Assembly: GCA_036000965.1 (NCBI GenBank)
Contig: DASYUT010000289.1
Location: 1-46,531 of the forward strand
DNA: 46,531 nt
Source: Actinomycetes bacterium
GTDB taxonomy: Bacteria > Actinomycetota > CALGFH01
Direction: 5' to 3'
Within the stretch, counting starts at the first letter, position 1. The number at the start of each line of letters is the position of its first letter. The notes under the pieces are model-generated. The model did not search any database. It had not been told where the DNA came from and worked only from the letters and a program-made list of their open reading frames with translations. Shown one piece after another: positions 7,273 to 16,954 of the stretch. The position numbers were made by a program, and so were the translations under genes.

Positions 7273-9198
7273 ATGACCACGACGGTTGAGGAAGCGGACC
7301 GGGCGAAGCCCGTGGCCGCGTCCACGGTGCGGCGGGTCGTGGCCCTGTTCCGGCCCTACCGCAGGCAGGTGGCCCTGGTCGGGCTTGCGATCCTGGTCAC
7401 GTCGAGCCTGGGCGTGGTGAACCCGCTGCTGATCCGTGCCGCGTTCGACCGGGCCCTGTTCGTGCCCGGCGGCCCCCGCCTCGGCCTGCTCTACGCGCTC
7501 GTCGCGGCGATGATCGCGATCCCGCTGGTGTCGGGCGCCATCGGGGTCGGCCAGACCTACCTGGCCAACCGCATGGGCCAGCGGGTCATGGAGGACCTGC
7601 GGGCCACCCTCTACACCCACCTGCAGCGGATGTCGCTGCGCTTCTTCACCGCCACCCGCACCGGAGAGATCCAGTCGCGGCTGGCCAACGACGTCGGCGG
7701 GGTGCAGTCGGTGGTGACCGACACGGCCGCCACCATCCTCGCCAACGTGGTGATCGTGCTCTCCACCGTGGTCGCCATGCTGGTGCTGTCGTGGCAGCTC
7801 ACCGTGCTCTCGCTGTTCATGATGCCGGTGTTCGCCTGGCTCACCTACCGGGTCGGCCGGCGCCGGCGCGAGCTGGCCGCGTCGACCCAGCGGTCGCTGG
7901 CGGAGATGAGCGCGATCACCCAGGAGACGCTCTCGGTCTCCGGCGTCCTGCTGGCCAAGGTGTTCGACCGCCAGCCCGACGAGATCGCCCGGTTCCGGCG
8001 GGAGAACCGGCGCCTGGCCGACCTGCAGATCCGCCAGGAGATGGTCGGGCGGGTCTTCTTCAGCCTGGTGCAGGCGTTCTTCTCGGTCACGCCCGCCCTG
8101 GTGTACCTGGTCGCCGGTCTGGTGCTGGCCGGCGGCGGGCCGACCCGGCTCACCGCGGGCACCCTGGTCGCCTTCACCACTCTGCAGACCCGGATGTTCT
8201 TCCCGATCGGCCAGCTCCTGCAGGTGTCGGTCGAGGTGCAGTCGTCCCTGGCCCTGTTCCAGCGCGTGTTCGAGTACCTCGACCTGCCCCGGGAGATCGT
8301 GGACGCGCCCGGCGCCCGGGCGCTCCCGTCCCGGGAGGTGCGGGGCGCGATCCGCCTGCGCAACGTGTGGTTCCGCTACGACGCCGGCCCGGGCGGGCCG
8401 GCCCCGGAGACCCGGGCCGACGGCGACGGCGAGCGGCCGGGGCGGCGCTGGGCGCTCGAGGACCTGAGCCTCGAGATCGAGCCCGGGCAGCTCGCCGCCA
8501 TCGTCGGGCCGAGCGGCGCCGGCAAGACCACCATCAGCTACCTGGTGCCCAGGCTCTACGACGTGACCGAGGGGACGGTCCGGATCGACGGGACGGACGT
8601 GCGCGACATCCAGCTCGCGTCGCTGTCTGAGATCGTCGGCATGGTCACCCAGGAGACCTACCTGTTCCACGCCAGCGTGCGGGACAACCTGCTCTACGCC
8701 CGGCCGGACGCCACCCAGGAGGAGGTCGAGGCGGCGGCGCGGGCCGCGCTCATCCACGAGCGCGTGCTCGACCTGGCCGACGGCTACGACACCATGGTCG
8801 GGGAGCGCGGCTACCGGCTGTCCGGCGGCGAGAAGCAGCGCCTCGCCATCGCCCGGGTGATCCTCAAGGACCCGCGCGTCCTGATCCTCGACGAGGCCAC
8901 CTCCGCCCTCGACACGACCAGCGAGCGGCTGGTGCAGGCGGCCCTGCAGCCGCTCATGGCCGGGCGGACCACGATCGCCATCGCCCACCGGCTGTCCACG
9001 ATCCTGGCCGCCGACGTCATCTTCGTGCTCGACCGCGGGCGCCTGGTCGAGCAGGGCACCCACGTGGCCCTGGTCGAGCGGGGCGGCCTGTACGCCCAGC
9101 TGTACGCCGAGCAGTTCCAGAGCGGCCTGGTCGAGGCGCGTTGCCAGGACGGCCTGGTGCTGTCCAGCGGCCAGGTGCTCACCACCACCCCCGGATGA
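7273..9198 (+). CDS. ABC exporter, membrane domain fused to ATPase (MsbA/BmrA type)
   Basis: A 641-residue half-transporter that should dimerise in the membrane and export a lipid, drug or peptide. Residues 20-320 form the six-helix membrane domain. The nucleotide-binding domain has Walker A GPSGAGKT (from G412), the signature LSGGEKQR (from L516), Walker B LILDEATS (D540, E541) and the switch histidine H572 in IAHRLS. The ATG at 7273 is preceded by AAGGAG with good spacing. A loop of about 30 residues rich in Pro, Gly and Glu precedes the Walker A. No second half-transporter is nearby, so it is probably a homodimer. The substrate is unknown. Confidence 0.92.
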   Translation: MTTTVEEADRAKPVAASTVRRVVALFRPYRRQVALVGLAILVTSSLGVVNPLLIRAAFDRALFVPGGPRLGLLYALVAAMIAIPLVSGAIGVGQTYLANRMGQRVMEDLRATLYTHLQRMSLRFFTATRTGEIQSRLANDVGGVQSVVTDTAATILANVVIVLSTVVAMLVLSWQLTVLSLFMMPVFAWLTYRVGRRRRELAASTQRSLAEMSAITQETLSVSGVLLAKVFDRQPDEIARFRRENRRLADLQIRQEMVGRVFFSLVQAFFSVTPALVYLVAGLVLAGGGPTRLTAGTLVAFTTLQTRMFFPIGQLLQVSVEVQSSLALFQRVFEYLDLPREIVDAPGARALPSREVRGAIRLRNVWFRYDAGPGGPAPETRADGDGERPGRRWALEDLSLEIEPGQLAAIVGPSGAGKTTISYLVPRLYDVTEGTVRIDGTDVRDIQLASLSEIVGMVTQETYLFHASVRDNLLYARPDATQEEVEAAARAALIHERVLDLADGYDTMVGERGYRLSGGEKQRLAIARVILKDPRVLILDEATSALDTTSERLVQAALQPLMAGRTTIAIAHRLSTILAADVIFVLDRGRLVEQGTHVALVERGGLYAQLYAEQFQSGLVEARCQDGLVLSSGQVLTTTPG

Positions 9199-9225
9199 GG
9201 TCGTGCAGTCAGGTGATGGGGGGGT

Positions 9226-9259
9226 TCGGGGGCTCAGGTAGCGCAGCGGTAGCCCCCGA
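9226..9259. terminator. 9-bp stem hairpin after the ABC exporter
   Basis: Perfect arms TCGGGGGCT (9226-9234) and AGCCCCCGA (9251-9259) lie between the exporter stop and the DUF2630 RBS. It could end the exporter transcript or attenuate read-through into the small gene. Confidence 0.5.
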
Positions 9260-9277
9260 TCAACGAGGGAGGACGTG

Positions 9278-9520
9278 ATGGAGGACCGGAACGTGCTGGA
9301 CCGGATCAACGAGCTGGTCGAGGAGGAGCACCGGCTCGAGCGCGAGGCGGTCGGCAAGGGCCTCGACGACCCCCAGCAGGAGCGGCTGCGCGCCATCGAG
9401 GTCCAGCTCGACCAGTGCTGGGACCTGATGCGCCAGCGCCGGGCCCGACGCGAGTTCGGCCAGGACCCCGACCAGGCCCAGGTCCGCGGCGAGAGCACCG
9501 TGGAGGGCTACTTGCAGTAG
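9278..9520 (+). CDS. DUF2630 family protein
   Basis: An 80-residue charged, helical protein that matches the actinobacterial DUF2630 family along its full length. It shows the typical INELVEEEHRL start, the central LDQCWDLMRQRRA and the DPDQAQVR ... VEGYLQ end. The function is unknown, and the heptad-like pattern suggests a small coiled coil. The ATG at 9278 is preceded by GGGAGG with five bases between; a GTG at 9275 is too close to that site. The last codons, including the stop, are duplicated directly downstream (9500-9547). A strong terminator follows at 9682-9712. Confidence 0.88.
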   Translation: MEDRNVLDRINELVEEEHRLEREAVGKGLDDPQQERLRAIEVQLDQCWDLMRQRRARREFGQDPDQAQVRGESTVEGYLQ

Positions 9521-9547
9521 CCGGTCGAGGGCTACCTGCGGTAGCCG
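9500..9547. repeat. 24-bp tandem duplication spanning the DUF2630 stop codon
   Basis: Units 9500-9523 and 9524-9547 differ at three bases. The first encodes the last six residues (VEGYLQ) plus the stop. The second, in the same frame, would encode VEGYLR plus another TAG. The 24-base length preserves the frame. Confidence 0.85.
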
Positions 9548-9681
9548 GGGATCGTCGATGCCGAGGCCGGCGACCCGGCCGGGCCCGCGTCTCCTCCCTG
9601 CGCGAGCTGCACGGCGACGGCGACGGCGCCGCCGCCATGGGAGGAGGCGACCGGCTACCTCGGTGACGACAACGGACGAAG

Positions 9682-9712
9682 CGGGGCGGGGTGCGCTCGG
9701 CACCCCGCCCCG
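9682..9712. terminator. strong 13-bp stem terminator between DUF2630 and lon
   Basis: Arms 9682-9694 and 9700-9712 are perfectly complementary with a 5-base loop. The hairpin lies 20 bases beyond the lon stop and after the DUF2630 gene, so it can serve both convergent transcripts. Confidence 0.75.
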
Positions 9713-9732
9713 TCCTCTGGCGCTCCTACCAG

Positions 9733-12078
<2,346 letters not shown>

Positions 12079-12116
12079 CAAATCTCCAGGTCCGGTGGGG
12101 ACGTTGCAGTCGTTTC

Positions 12117-12142
12117 AACGCCCCGTCCCACCGGGTCATTCC
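12117..12142 (-). promoter_or_regulatory. sigma-R-type promoter of lon (GGAAT-N18-GTT)
   Basis: On the minus strand GGAAT (12142-12138) and GTT (12119-12117) are separated by exactly 18 bases, the spacing of Streptomyces sigma-R promoters. Transcription would start about 5-10 bases further on, giving a leader of roughly 30 bases before the lon ATG. An identical architecture precedes the cupredoxin and sigma factor genes. Confidence 0.7.
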
Positions 12143-12157
12143 TGGCTGCCCACAATC

Positions 12158-12181
12158 GTTGAGGATAAAAACTACTTCAAG
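12158..12181 (-). promoter_or_regulatory. HAIR-like inverted repeat upstream of lon
   Basis: Read on the minus strand it is CTTGAAGT, nine bases, then CCTCAAC. This resembles the HspR operator (CTTGAGT-N7-ACTCAAG), but both half-sites are imperfect and the spacing is off. HspR controls lon in some Streptomyces. Weak support. Confidence 0.25.
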
Positions 12182-12222
12182 GTCAGCTCACCGTGACCGT
12201 AGGGTCAGCTCACCGTGACCGT
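12181..12222. repeat. 22-bp tandem duplication spanning the cupredoxin stop codon
   Basis: Two units with 20 identical bases, at 12181-12200 and 12203-12222. The right one holds the last codons and the stop (12205-12207) of the cupredoxin gene. The left one is a copy beyond the stop. Confidence 0.85.
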
Positions 12223-12594
12223 GCCGGTCATCTGGCTCGGGTGGTACTTGCAGAAGAACTTGTAGGACCCGGCCGCTGGCGCGGTGAAGGTGACCTCCCC
12301 GCTCTCGCCGCCCTCGACGTCCTTCTCGGCGTTGGCCTCCTTGAAGGTGAAGTTGTGCTCGACGGAGTCCTTGTTGGTGAACGTGACGGTGTACGCCTGG
12401 CCCGTCTTGAGCTGCAGGTCGGTGGTGGAGAACTTGATGCCCTGGGCCTCGAGCGACAGCTTCTCGCCGCCGCCGCCGACGCCTCCGCCGCTGGCGCTGC
12501 CGCCGCTGTCGCCGGAGCTGCAGCCGGTGGCCACCACCACCAGAGCGACGGCGAAGGCCAGGACGTAGGCAAGTCTCGTGCGACCACGCTGCAT
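12205..12594 (-). CDS. cupredoxin-domain lipoprotein
   Basis: A 129-residue exported lipoprotein with a plastocyanin-like fold. It has a basic start, a hydrophobic signal helix and a lipobox ending ATG-C25. A Gly/Ser-rich linker (26-43) leads to the cupredoxin domain. Type-1 copper ligands are visible as H80 (EHNF), C115, H118 and M122 (C-K-Y-H-P-S-Q-M), so it should bind copper and carry electrons or buffer copper on the outer face of the membrane. The ATG has GGAGG seven bases before it. It lies directly downstream of the sigma/anti-sigma pair and has its own sigma-R-type promoter at 12641-12666. That suggests it belongs to the stress regulon. Confidence 0.9.
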   Translation of the reverse strand: MQRGRTRLAYVLAFAVALVVVATGCSSGDSGGSASGGGVGGGGEKLSLEAQGIKFSTTDLQLKTGQAYTVTFTNKDSVEHNFTFKEANAEKDVEGGESGEVTFTAPAAGSYKFFCKYHPSQMTGTVTVS

Positions 12595-12640
12595 GGTCGG
12601 CCTCCAGAGCTCGGGCCGCGATGCGGCCGTTCAGCCGGAG

Positions 12641-12666
12641 AACTTGCTCTGTTGGCTCATGATTCC
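12641..12666 (-). promoter_or_regulatory. sigma-R-type promoter of the cupredoxin gene
   Basis: On the minus strand GGAAT (12666-12662) and GTT (12643-12641) are separated by exactly 18 bases. The -35 falls in the last codons of the anti-sigma gene. The leader to the ATG at 12594 would be about 40 bases. Confidence 0.65.
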
Positions 12667-13487
12667 GCGCCCAGGTGCGCGGCCACCGCGTCGAGGGTCT
12701 GGTGGTCGACCGTGCCGATCAGGCACCAGACGACCTCGCCAGAGCGGAACCACGCGCTCGACGTCGCACCCCACTGGGCGGTCTGCAGCTTCCTGCTGTA
12801 GCCCTCGGCCGGGGAGCCTTGGGTGGCCTCGGGCAGCTTGCCCCGCCACCGGAGCAGCGTCACCCGCCTGCCCTGGGCGTCGCGGTACTCGGCCACGGCG
12901 GCCAGGTGGCCGGCCAGGTTGCGGGCGCCCCAGCCCTGCGAGACCAGGCCGAAGCGGGTCAGGTCAGGCGTACGGGCGGCGGCTCCGAGCACGGCCAGCA
13001 GGCGTTCGGTGGTGCGTCCGCTCGGGCGGTCCCAGGCCATCGACGCCTCGGTACGGTAGGCGGACCAGCCCGCGGCCAGCGGGCTCCCTGCATCGGGAGC
13101 TGGCACGGCGAGGACCACCGCGGCGAGCACGGCCGCGGCCAGCCCAGCCGCCGAGCTGAGCGCGAGCCAGTGACGCCGGCGCCCGCCGGCCGGTCGCCCG
13201 GCGGCCCGGACGCCGCTCCAGCCATGCCTCACCTGCCGGCCGGGCTTGCGCTGCCCGCTGGTACGGGCCGCCTCGGCCCGGACCGCGGCCAGGACCGCCT
13301 GCCGGCCAGCGCTGGGCATCTCGACCACCGAGGCGCGCAGCAGCGCGGTGAGCTGGCGGTCACGCAGGGCGCTGGACGCGCAGGCGTCGCAGTGGGCCAC
13401 GTGCTCGCGTGCCTGCCCGGCCTCATCCGGCCCGAGCTCCCCCAGGCTGAAGGCGGTGAGCCGCGCCTCGAACTCGTCACAGGTCAT
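12657..13487 (-). CDS. membrane-anchored ZAS-type anti-sigma factor
   Basis: A 276-residue anti-sigma factor. The N-terminal zinc-finger domain has the ZAS pattern H29-x3-C33-x2-C36, plus a cysteine at position 3, and would hold the sigma factor in the cytoplasm. A single membrane helix follows (about residues 105-130). About 145 residues then lie outside the membrane, ending in a domain with several tryptophans (for example WFRSGEVVWCLIG) that I do not recognise. RsrA, the usual partner of sigma-R, is soluble and about 100 residues long, so this protein is built to receive an extracytoplasmic signal. The ATG at 13485-13487 overlaps the sigma gene by 11 bases; a GTG at 13493 is an alternative. 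Co-expression with the sigma factor is clear. Confidence 0.85.
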   Translation of the reverse strand: MTCDEFEARLTAFSLGELGPDEAGQAREHVAHCDACASSALRDRQLTALLRASVVEMPSAGRQAVLAAVRAEAARTSGQRKPGRQVRHGWSGVRAAGRPAGGRRRHWLALSSAAGLAAAVLAAVVLAVPAPDAGSPLAAGWSAYRTEASMAWDRPSGRTTERLLAVLGAAARTPDLTRFGLVSQGWGARNLAGHLAAVAEYRDAQGRRVTLLRWRGKLPEATQGSPAEGYSRKLQTAQWGATSSAWFRSGEVVWCLIGTVDHQTLDAVAAHLGAES

Positions 13488-14055
13488 CGGCACGCACCCT
13501 TCCCAGCTCGGGCACGAGCATCGCCTCGAGGCGGCGCCTGGCCCGGTGCACGCGCGACAGCACCGTCCCGCGTGGCGTCCCCATCACCGCGGCCGCCTCC
13601 GAGCAGGTCAGGCCGTGGAGGTCCACGAGCGTGACCGCGACCCGGAAGTCCTCGGGGAGCCGGGCCACAGCCCGGCGGACAGTCTCCTGGTCGGCCTTGC
13701 GCACGGCCTGCTCCTCGGGGCCGGGCTCGGTGCTGGGGACCTCGACCGCCCGCCCGTCGTCCCCGCCGTCCAGTGGTACCAGCGGCATCCGTTGCCCCTT
13801 GCGGTACTGGGTGCAGAACAGGTTGTACTGGATGCGCAGGAGCCAGGCCCGGCAGTTTGTCCCCGGCTGGAACGAGGCGAACGACCGCCAGGCACGCAGG
13901 AACGTCTCCTGCACGAGGTCCTCGGCGGTCGCCGGGTCAGCGGTCAGCCGCAGCGCCGCGTCGTAGCAGGCGTTCATGTGCGGGACAGCAGTGTCCTCGA
14001 AGCTGGCCACCTGCACCAAGCGCCGATCCCTTCTCGACCCGGCCGAGCCGGACAC
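13477..14055 (-). CDS. ECF sigma factor, SigR/SigH-like
   Basis: A 192-residue ECF sigma factor. Region 2 runs from DAALRLTADPATAEDLVQE to the WL-RIQ-N segment, including EGTN-like QPGTNCRAW, and is close to actinobacterial SigR/SigH. Region 4 has LPEDFRVAVTLVDLHGLT and the helix GTPRGTVLSRVHRARR. SigR-type sigma factors direct thiol-oxidative stress genes, including proteases. The GTG at 14053-14055 has AGGAAGGGG just before it. Its own promoter region carries GGGAAT-N18-GTT, so it should be autoregulated. The gene overlaps the anti-sigma gene, the usual arrangement. The family call is strong; the inducing signal is not known. Confidence 0.92.
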   Translation of the reverse strand: MSGSAGSRRDRRLVQVASFEDTAVPHMNACYDAALRLTADPATAEDLVQETFLRAWRSFASFQPGTNCRAWLLRIQYNLFCTQYRKGQRMPLVPLDGGDDGRAVEVPSTEPGPEEQAVRKADQETVRRAVARLPEDFRVAVTLVDLHGLTCSEAAAVMGTPRGTVLSRVHRARRRLEAMLVPELGRVRADDL

Positions 14056-14075
14056 GCCCCTTCCTCAACGAACAC

Positions 14076-14101
14076 AACTTCCTGAAAGGGTCGGCGATTC
14101 C
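14076..14101 (-). promoter_or_regulatory. sigma-R-type promoter of the sigma/anti-sigma operon
   Basis: On the minus strand GGAAT (14101-14097, preceded by another G) and GTT (14078-14076) are separated by exactly 18 bases. The site lies 21 bases before the sigma start codon, as expected for an autoregulated ECF operon. Confidence 0.75.
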
Positions 14102-14147
14102 CCCACCGGCGGTCCTCTGAGTGTCGCCGGCAGCTCAGCTAGCCTGG

Positions 14148-14445
14148 AGTCCTGGTTCGATGTGGGGGGAGCTCGCTCCCCCCACGGCCCCCCAACAGCG
14201 CCTGTGCCAGCTTCCGGGGGAGCCGCGGTCTGGCAGGTACACGCTCCCCCCACGGCCCCCCAAGAGCGCCTGCGCCATGGTCAGGCGGATCCCGAAGAGC
14301 GCCGGTGCCATCGTGCTTGGGGGAGCCGCGGGTGTACCGGTACACGCTCCCCCCACGGTTCCCCCAAGAGCGCCGGTGCCGTGGCCAGGCGGATCCCGCC
14401 ACGGTCCCAAGAAGCGCCTTGCCATGGTCAGGCGGATCGCCGGCG
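14148..14445. repeat. dispersed hairpin-rich repeat array, copy 1
   Basis: This fills most of the 428-base gap between the sigma operon and the helicase gene. It is made of modules of roughly 70 bases, each with a GGGGGAGC arm and a GCTCCCCC arm that form a hairpin, joined by GAGCGCC-TG-type spacers. Positions 14148-14262 are identical to 46235-46349 at the right end of the window (115 bases). The minus strand can be read as a Gly/Arg/Ser-rich peptide, but no RBS or conserved protein is evident. I see no gene in it. Confidence 0.85.
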
Positions 14446-14483
14446 CTGCGAGCTGGGGGCTGGCGCCCGCCTGTTGGCGACTT

Positions 14484-15857
14484 CTAGCTGGCCGCAGCTG
14501 AAGGGCGGGCGGTCGCCTCACTGCTGCTGATGCGCCTACGCCGCCGACGGCGATGGTTAGCCGGCTTGGGCGTTGCTGCCTTGGTCGGGGCCGGGTCGCC
14601 GCTGGCCTGGGCCGGGGCCGGTGCGGCCGGCACCGAGTGCTTCCGCCTGGCGGCTGCCTCCTCGGTGGTCGGCAGGTCGAACAGCTCGGCAAGTAGCGTG
14701 CTGGTCGAGTAGACCTCGTGCATGGGCTCGTCGGTGAGGTTCAGGCGGCGGCGGATCAGGTCGGCCGTTTCCAGCTCGTTCCAGGCGACGAAGGTGATGG
14801 CCACGCCGGCGGCTCCGGCCCGGCCGGTGCGGCCGATCCGGTGGACGTAGGCGCGGTCGTCCTCGGGGGTGTCGTAGTTGACGACGTGGGACAGCCCGGC
14901 GATGTCGAGTCCGCGTGCGGCCACGTCGGTGCAGACGAGCACGTCCAGCTTGCCCTTGCGGAACGCCCGCACGACCCGCTCGCGGGTCACCTGGGGCAGG
15001 TCCCCGTGCAGGGCGCCCGCCTTGTAACCGGCCTCGACCAGGCCCTTGATGGTGCGGTCGACGCCCCGCTTGGTCCGGCGGAACACCGCGACCCGGTCGC
15101 GCGCGGGCGCGTCGAGGATGCGGCAGAGGACCTGGAAGCGGTTCAGCGGGTGGACCTGGAAGAAGTGCTGCCTGGTGGCGGGGACGGTCACCTCCTGCCC
15201 GTGCTCGGCGTGCACGAACGTCGGCTGCTTGGAGTAGCGCCTGGCCAGCGCCACCACCGCCTTCGGCATGGTGGCCGAGAACAGCATGGTCTGCCGGTGG
15301 TCGGGGGTCGCCTTGATGATCGCCTCGACGTCGGGCAGGAAGCCGAGGTCCAGCATCTCGTCGGCCTCGTCGAGGACGAGGATGATGACCTGGGAGAGGT
15401 CGAGGCTGCGCTGCCGCAGCAGGTCGAGCAGGCGTCCTGGGGTGCCGACGACCACTTGGGCGCCCTGGCTCAGGGCGACGACCTGGGGGCCGATCGGCCG
15501 GCCGCCCACGATCGACACGACCCGGATGCCGGCCTCGAGGCCGGCGGTCTCGATGTCGCCGGCCACCTGGAGGCAGAGCTCGCGGGTGGGGACCACGACG
15601 AGGGCCTGCACGGCCGCAACGTCTGGGTCTACCTCCTGCACGATCGGGACGCCGAAGGCGAGCGTCTTGCCGGTGCCGGTGCGTGCCTGCCCGATGAGGT
15701 CCACGCCGGCCAGCGCCAGAGGCAGGCACAGGGTCTGGATGGGGAAGGGATGCTCGATGCCGACCCGGGCCAGCGAGGTGAGGGTCTTCGGCGTCACGCC
15801 GAGGTCAGCGAAGCTGCGTTCAGGGATGATAGTCGTGGCTGTTTCGTTCGGACTCAA
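14484..15857 (-). CDS. DEAD-box RNA helicase (RhlE/CsdA-like)
   Basis: A 457-residue ATP-dependent RNA helicase. It shows the Q motif (SFADLGV ... PFPIQ), motif I ARTGTGKT (K64), motif II DEAD (about 163-166), SAT in motif III and motif VI HRIGRTGR (H339). A short basic tail with RRRRRRR suits non-specific RNA binding. Such helicases act in ribosome assembly, cold adaptation or mRNA decay. I chose the TTG at 15855-15857 because GGAGG stands four to five bases before it; an upstream GTG at 15893 has no RBS. A TATACT -10 lies at 15927-15932 on the minus strand, giving a leader of about 60 bases. Confidence 0.9.
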   Translation of the reverse strand: MSPNETATTIIPERSFADLGVTPKTLTSLARVGIEHPFPIQTLCLPLALAGVDLIGQARTGTGKTLAFGVPIVQEVDPDVAAVQALVVVPTRELCLQVAGDIETAGLEAGIRVVSIVGGRPIGPQVVALSQGAQVVVGTPGRLLDLLRQRSLDLSQVIILVLDEADEMLDLGFLPDVEAIIKATPDHRQTMLFSATMPKAVVALARRYSKQPTFVHAEHGQEVTVPATRQHFFQVHPLNRFQVLCRILDAPARDRVAVFRRTKRGVDRTIKGLVEAGYKAGALHGDLPQVTRERVVRAFRKGKLDVLVCTDVAARGLDIAGLSHVVNYDTPEDDRAYVHRIGRTGRAGAAGVAITFVAWNELETADLIRRRLNLTDEPMHEVYSTSTLLAELFDLPTTEEAAARRKHSVPAAPAPAQASGDPAPTKAATPKPANHRRRRRRRISSSEATARPSAAAS

Positions 15858-15926
15858 CGAGCCTCCGCGTCGTGGGGAATCCTGGATGGCCACGCGCAAG
15901 CGGGCGCGGGCCGTGTTCAATGAACC

Positions 15927-15932
15927 AGTATA
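15927..15932 (-). promoter_or_regulatory. -10 element TATACT of the helicase gene
   Basis: TATACT read on the minus strand matches the housekeeping -10 well and would place the start about 63 bases before the chosen TTG. No good -35 is visible. The 255-base gap to the divergent gene at 16113 holds nothing else I can call. Confidence 0.45.
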
Positions 15933-16112
15933 GCGGTGAAACGACCGCGGCCGGTGGGCGAGCCGGTCAGTACCGCCGGGACTCCGGGCTGGCGGCGGTC
16001 CGCTCCTGCAGCCATGGGGGGCCATGCTACCCGGACCCGGTCGTACGGTAGGCTCACCGCGTATCCGTCCGCCGGTGCCGCCTGGCCCGGCACGTCCGAG
16101 GAGGTAGCCGCC

Positions 16113-16454
16113 GTGGCCAGTCCGGCCGAGGTGTACGAGGCGTTGCGCGAGGCCCATGCCCGAGCCGACGCGGACGCCGCGGCCGCGCTGTACGCGCCAG
16201 ACGCCGAGTACTACGAACCGGACAACGCCGTCCACCGCGGCCGCGACGAGATCCGCAACTTCCTCGCCTCCTACTTCGCCAACCGCGGCCCGGTCGAGCT
16301 GTCGGTCAAGCGCGAGATCACGGCCGACTCGACGGTCATGGCCGAGTGGACCAGCGCCTACACCCACGCCGGCAGGCGCTCGTCGGGCACGCCGGGGGTG
16401 TCGGTCATCGAGCTGGGCCGCCACGGCATCCTCTATCACCGCGACTACCAATAG
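16113..16454 (+). CDS. NTF2-like (SnoaL-type) protein
   Basis: A 113-residue protein with the alpha+beta cone pattern of the NTF2-like superfamily. It has an N-terminal helix (VYEALREAHARAD), a DAEYYEPDN strand-turn, a GRDEIRNFLASYF helix and C-terminal sheet strands ending ILYHRDYQ. This fold serves as small-ligand isomerases, polyketide cyclases or binding modules, and nothing here fixes the substrate. The GTG at 16113 follows AGGAGG at suitable spacing; longer frames to the left lack an RBS. A TAGGCT -10-like hexamer lies at 16049-16054. It is convergent with the DUF3107 gene. Confidence 0.78.
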   Translation: MASPAEVYEALREAHARADADAAAALYAPDAEYYEPDNAVHRGRDEIRNFLASYFANRGPVELSVKREITADSTVMAEWTSAYTHAGRRSSGTPGVSVIELGRHGILYHRDYQ

Positions 16455-16498
16455 CGGCTTCACCTGGCGGCCGTCACCGCGCTGCCAACAGCGGGCGC

Positions 16499-16729
16499 CT
16501 ACATCGAGCTGAAGCCGACCCGCTTGGTCGGGTTCTCCTCACCGACCTCCACGTAGGCGAGCTTCTCGGTGGGGATGCCCACCCGGCGGCCATTGGTGTC
16601 GCTGAGCCAGAGCACGCCGGCGTGCCCACCCACCGCCGCGTCGACCAGCCCGGCCACGTCCTCGGCCGACTGGTCAGTCTCGACGACGAGCTCCTTTGGG
16701 CTGTAGGTGACGCCGAGCTTGACCTCCAT
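16499..16729 (-). CDS. DUF3107 family protein
   Basis: A 76-residue protein matching actinobacterial DUF3107. It begins MEVKLGV, contains a central GVLWLSDTNGRRVGIPTEKL segment and ends YVEVGEENPTKRVGF. The function is unknown; it is widespread in Actinomycetota and probably forms a compact beta-rich domain. The start is clear, with AAGGAGG upstream of the ATG at 16727-16729. A TACAGT hexamer on the minus strand at 16863-16868 may be its -10. It ends 44 bases from the convergent NTF2-like gene. Confidence 0.88.
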   Translation of the reverse strand: MEVKLGVTYSPKELVVETDQSAEDVAGLVDAAVGGHAGVLWLSDTNGRRVGIPTEKLAYVEVGEENPTKRVGFSSM

Positions 16730-16954
16730 ACCTGCTCCTCCTTGACGGCGGGTGGGTCCGTTGCCTGCCGCCCGCCCCCGGTGGGCGGCGAGCGGCCGGG
16801 GGCTGAGGGTACCCAACGGCGGGCGTCCGTGCCCGGCCGGTCCCAGCCTCAGTGTGGACAGGACTGTACCGACCCCGCCGAAACGACATAGGCTGTCCCT
16901 GGGGGGCTACTGGGGGCCCAGGGCCCGGCGTCACATCCATCCCGGGGATCCTAC

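Noticed and set aside
9226-9259. Segment resembling a tRNA D-arm (GGTAGCGCAGCGGTAG)
   Set aside because: There is no acceptor stem, anticodon arm or T-arm at the right distances. It is better explained as a hairpin terminator.
12631-12660. Nine-codon ATGA-coupled frame after the anti-sigma gene (MSQQSKFSG)
   Set aside because: Too short to support, and the segment is better explained as the cupredoxin promoter.
14135-14692. Minus-strand frame through the hairpin repeats reading a Gly/Ser/Arg-rich collagen-like peptide
   Set aside because: Its reading comes from the repeat composition. The same repeat at 46.2 kb reads differently, and there is no RBS.
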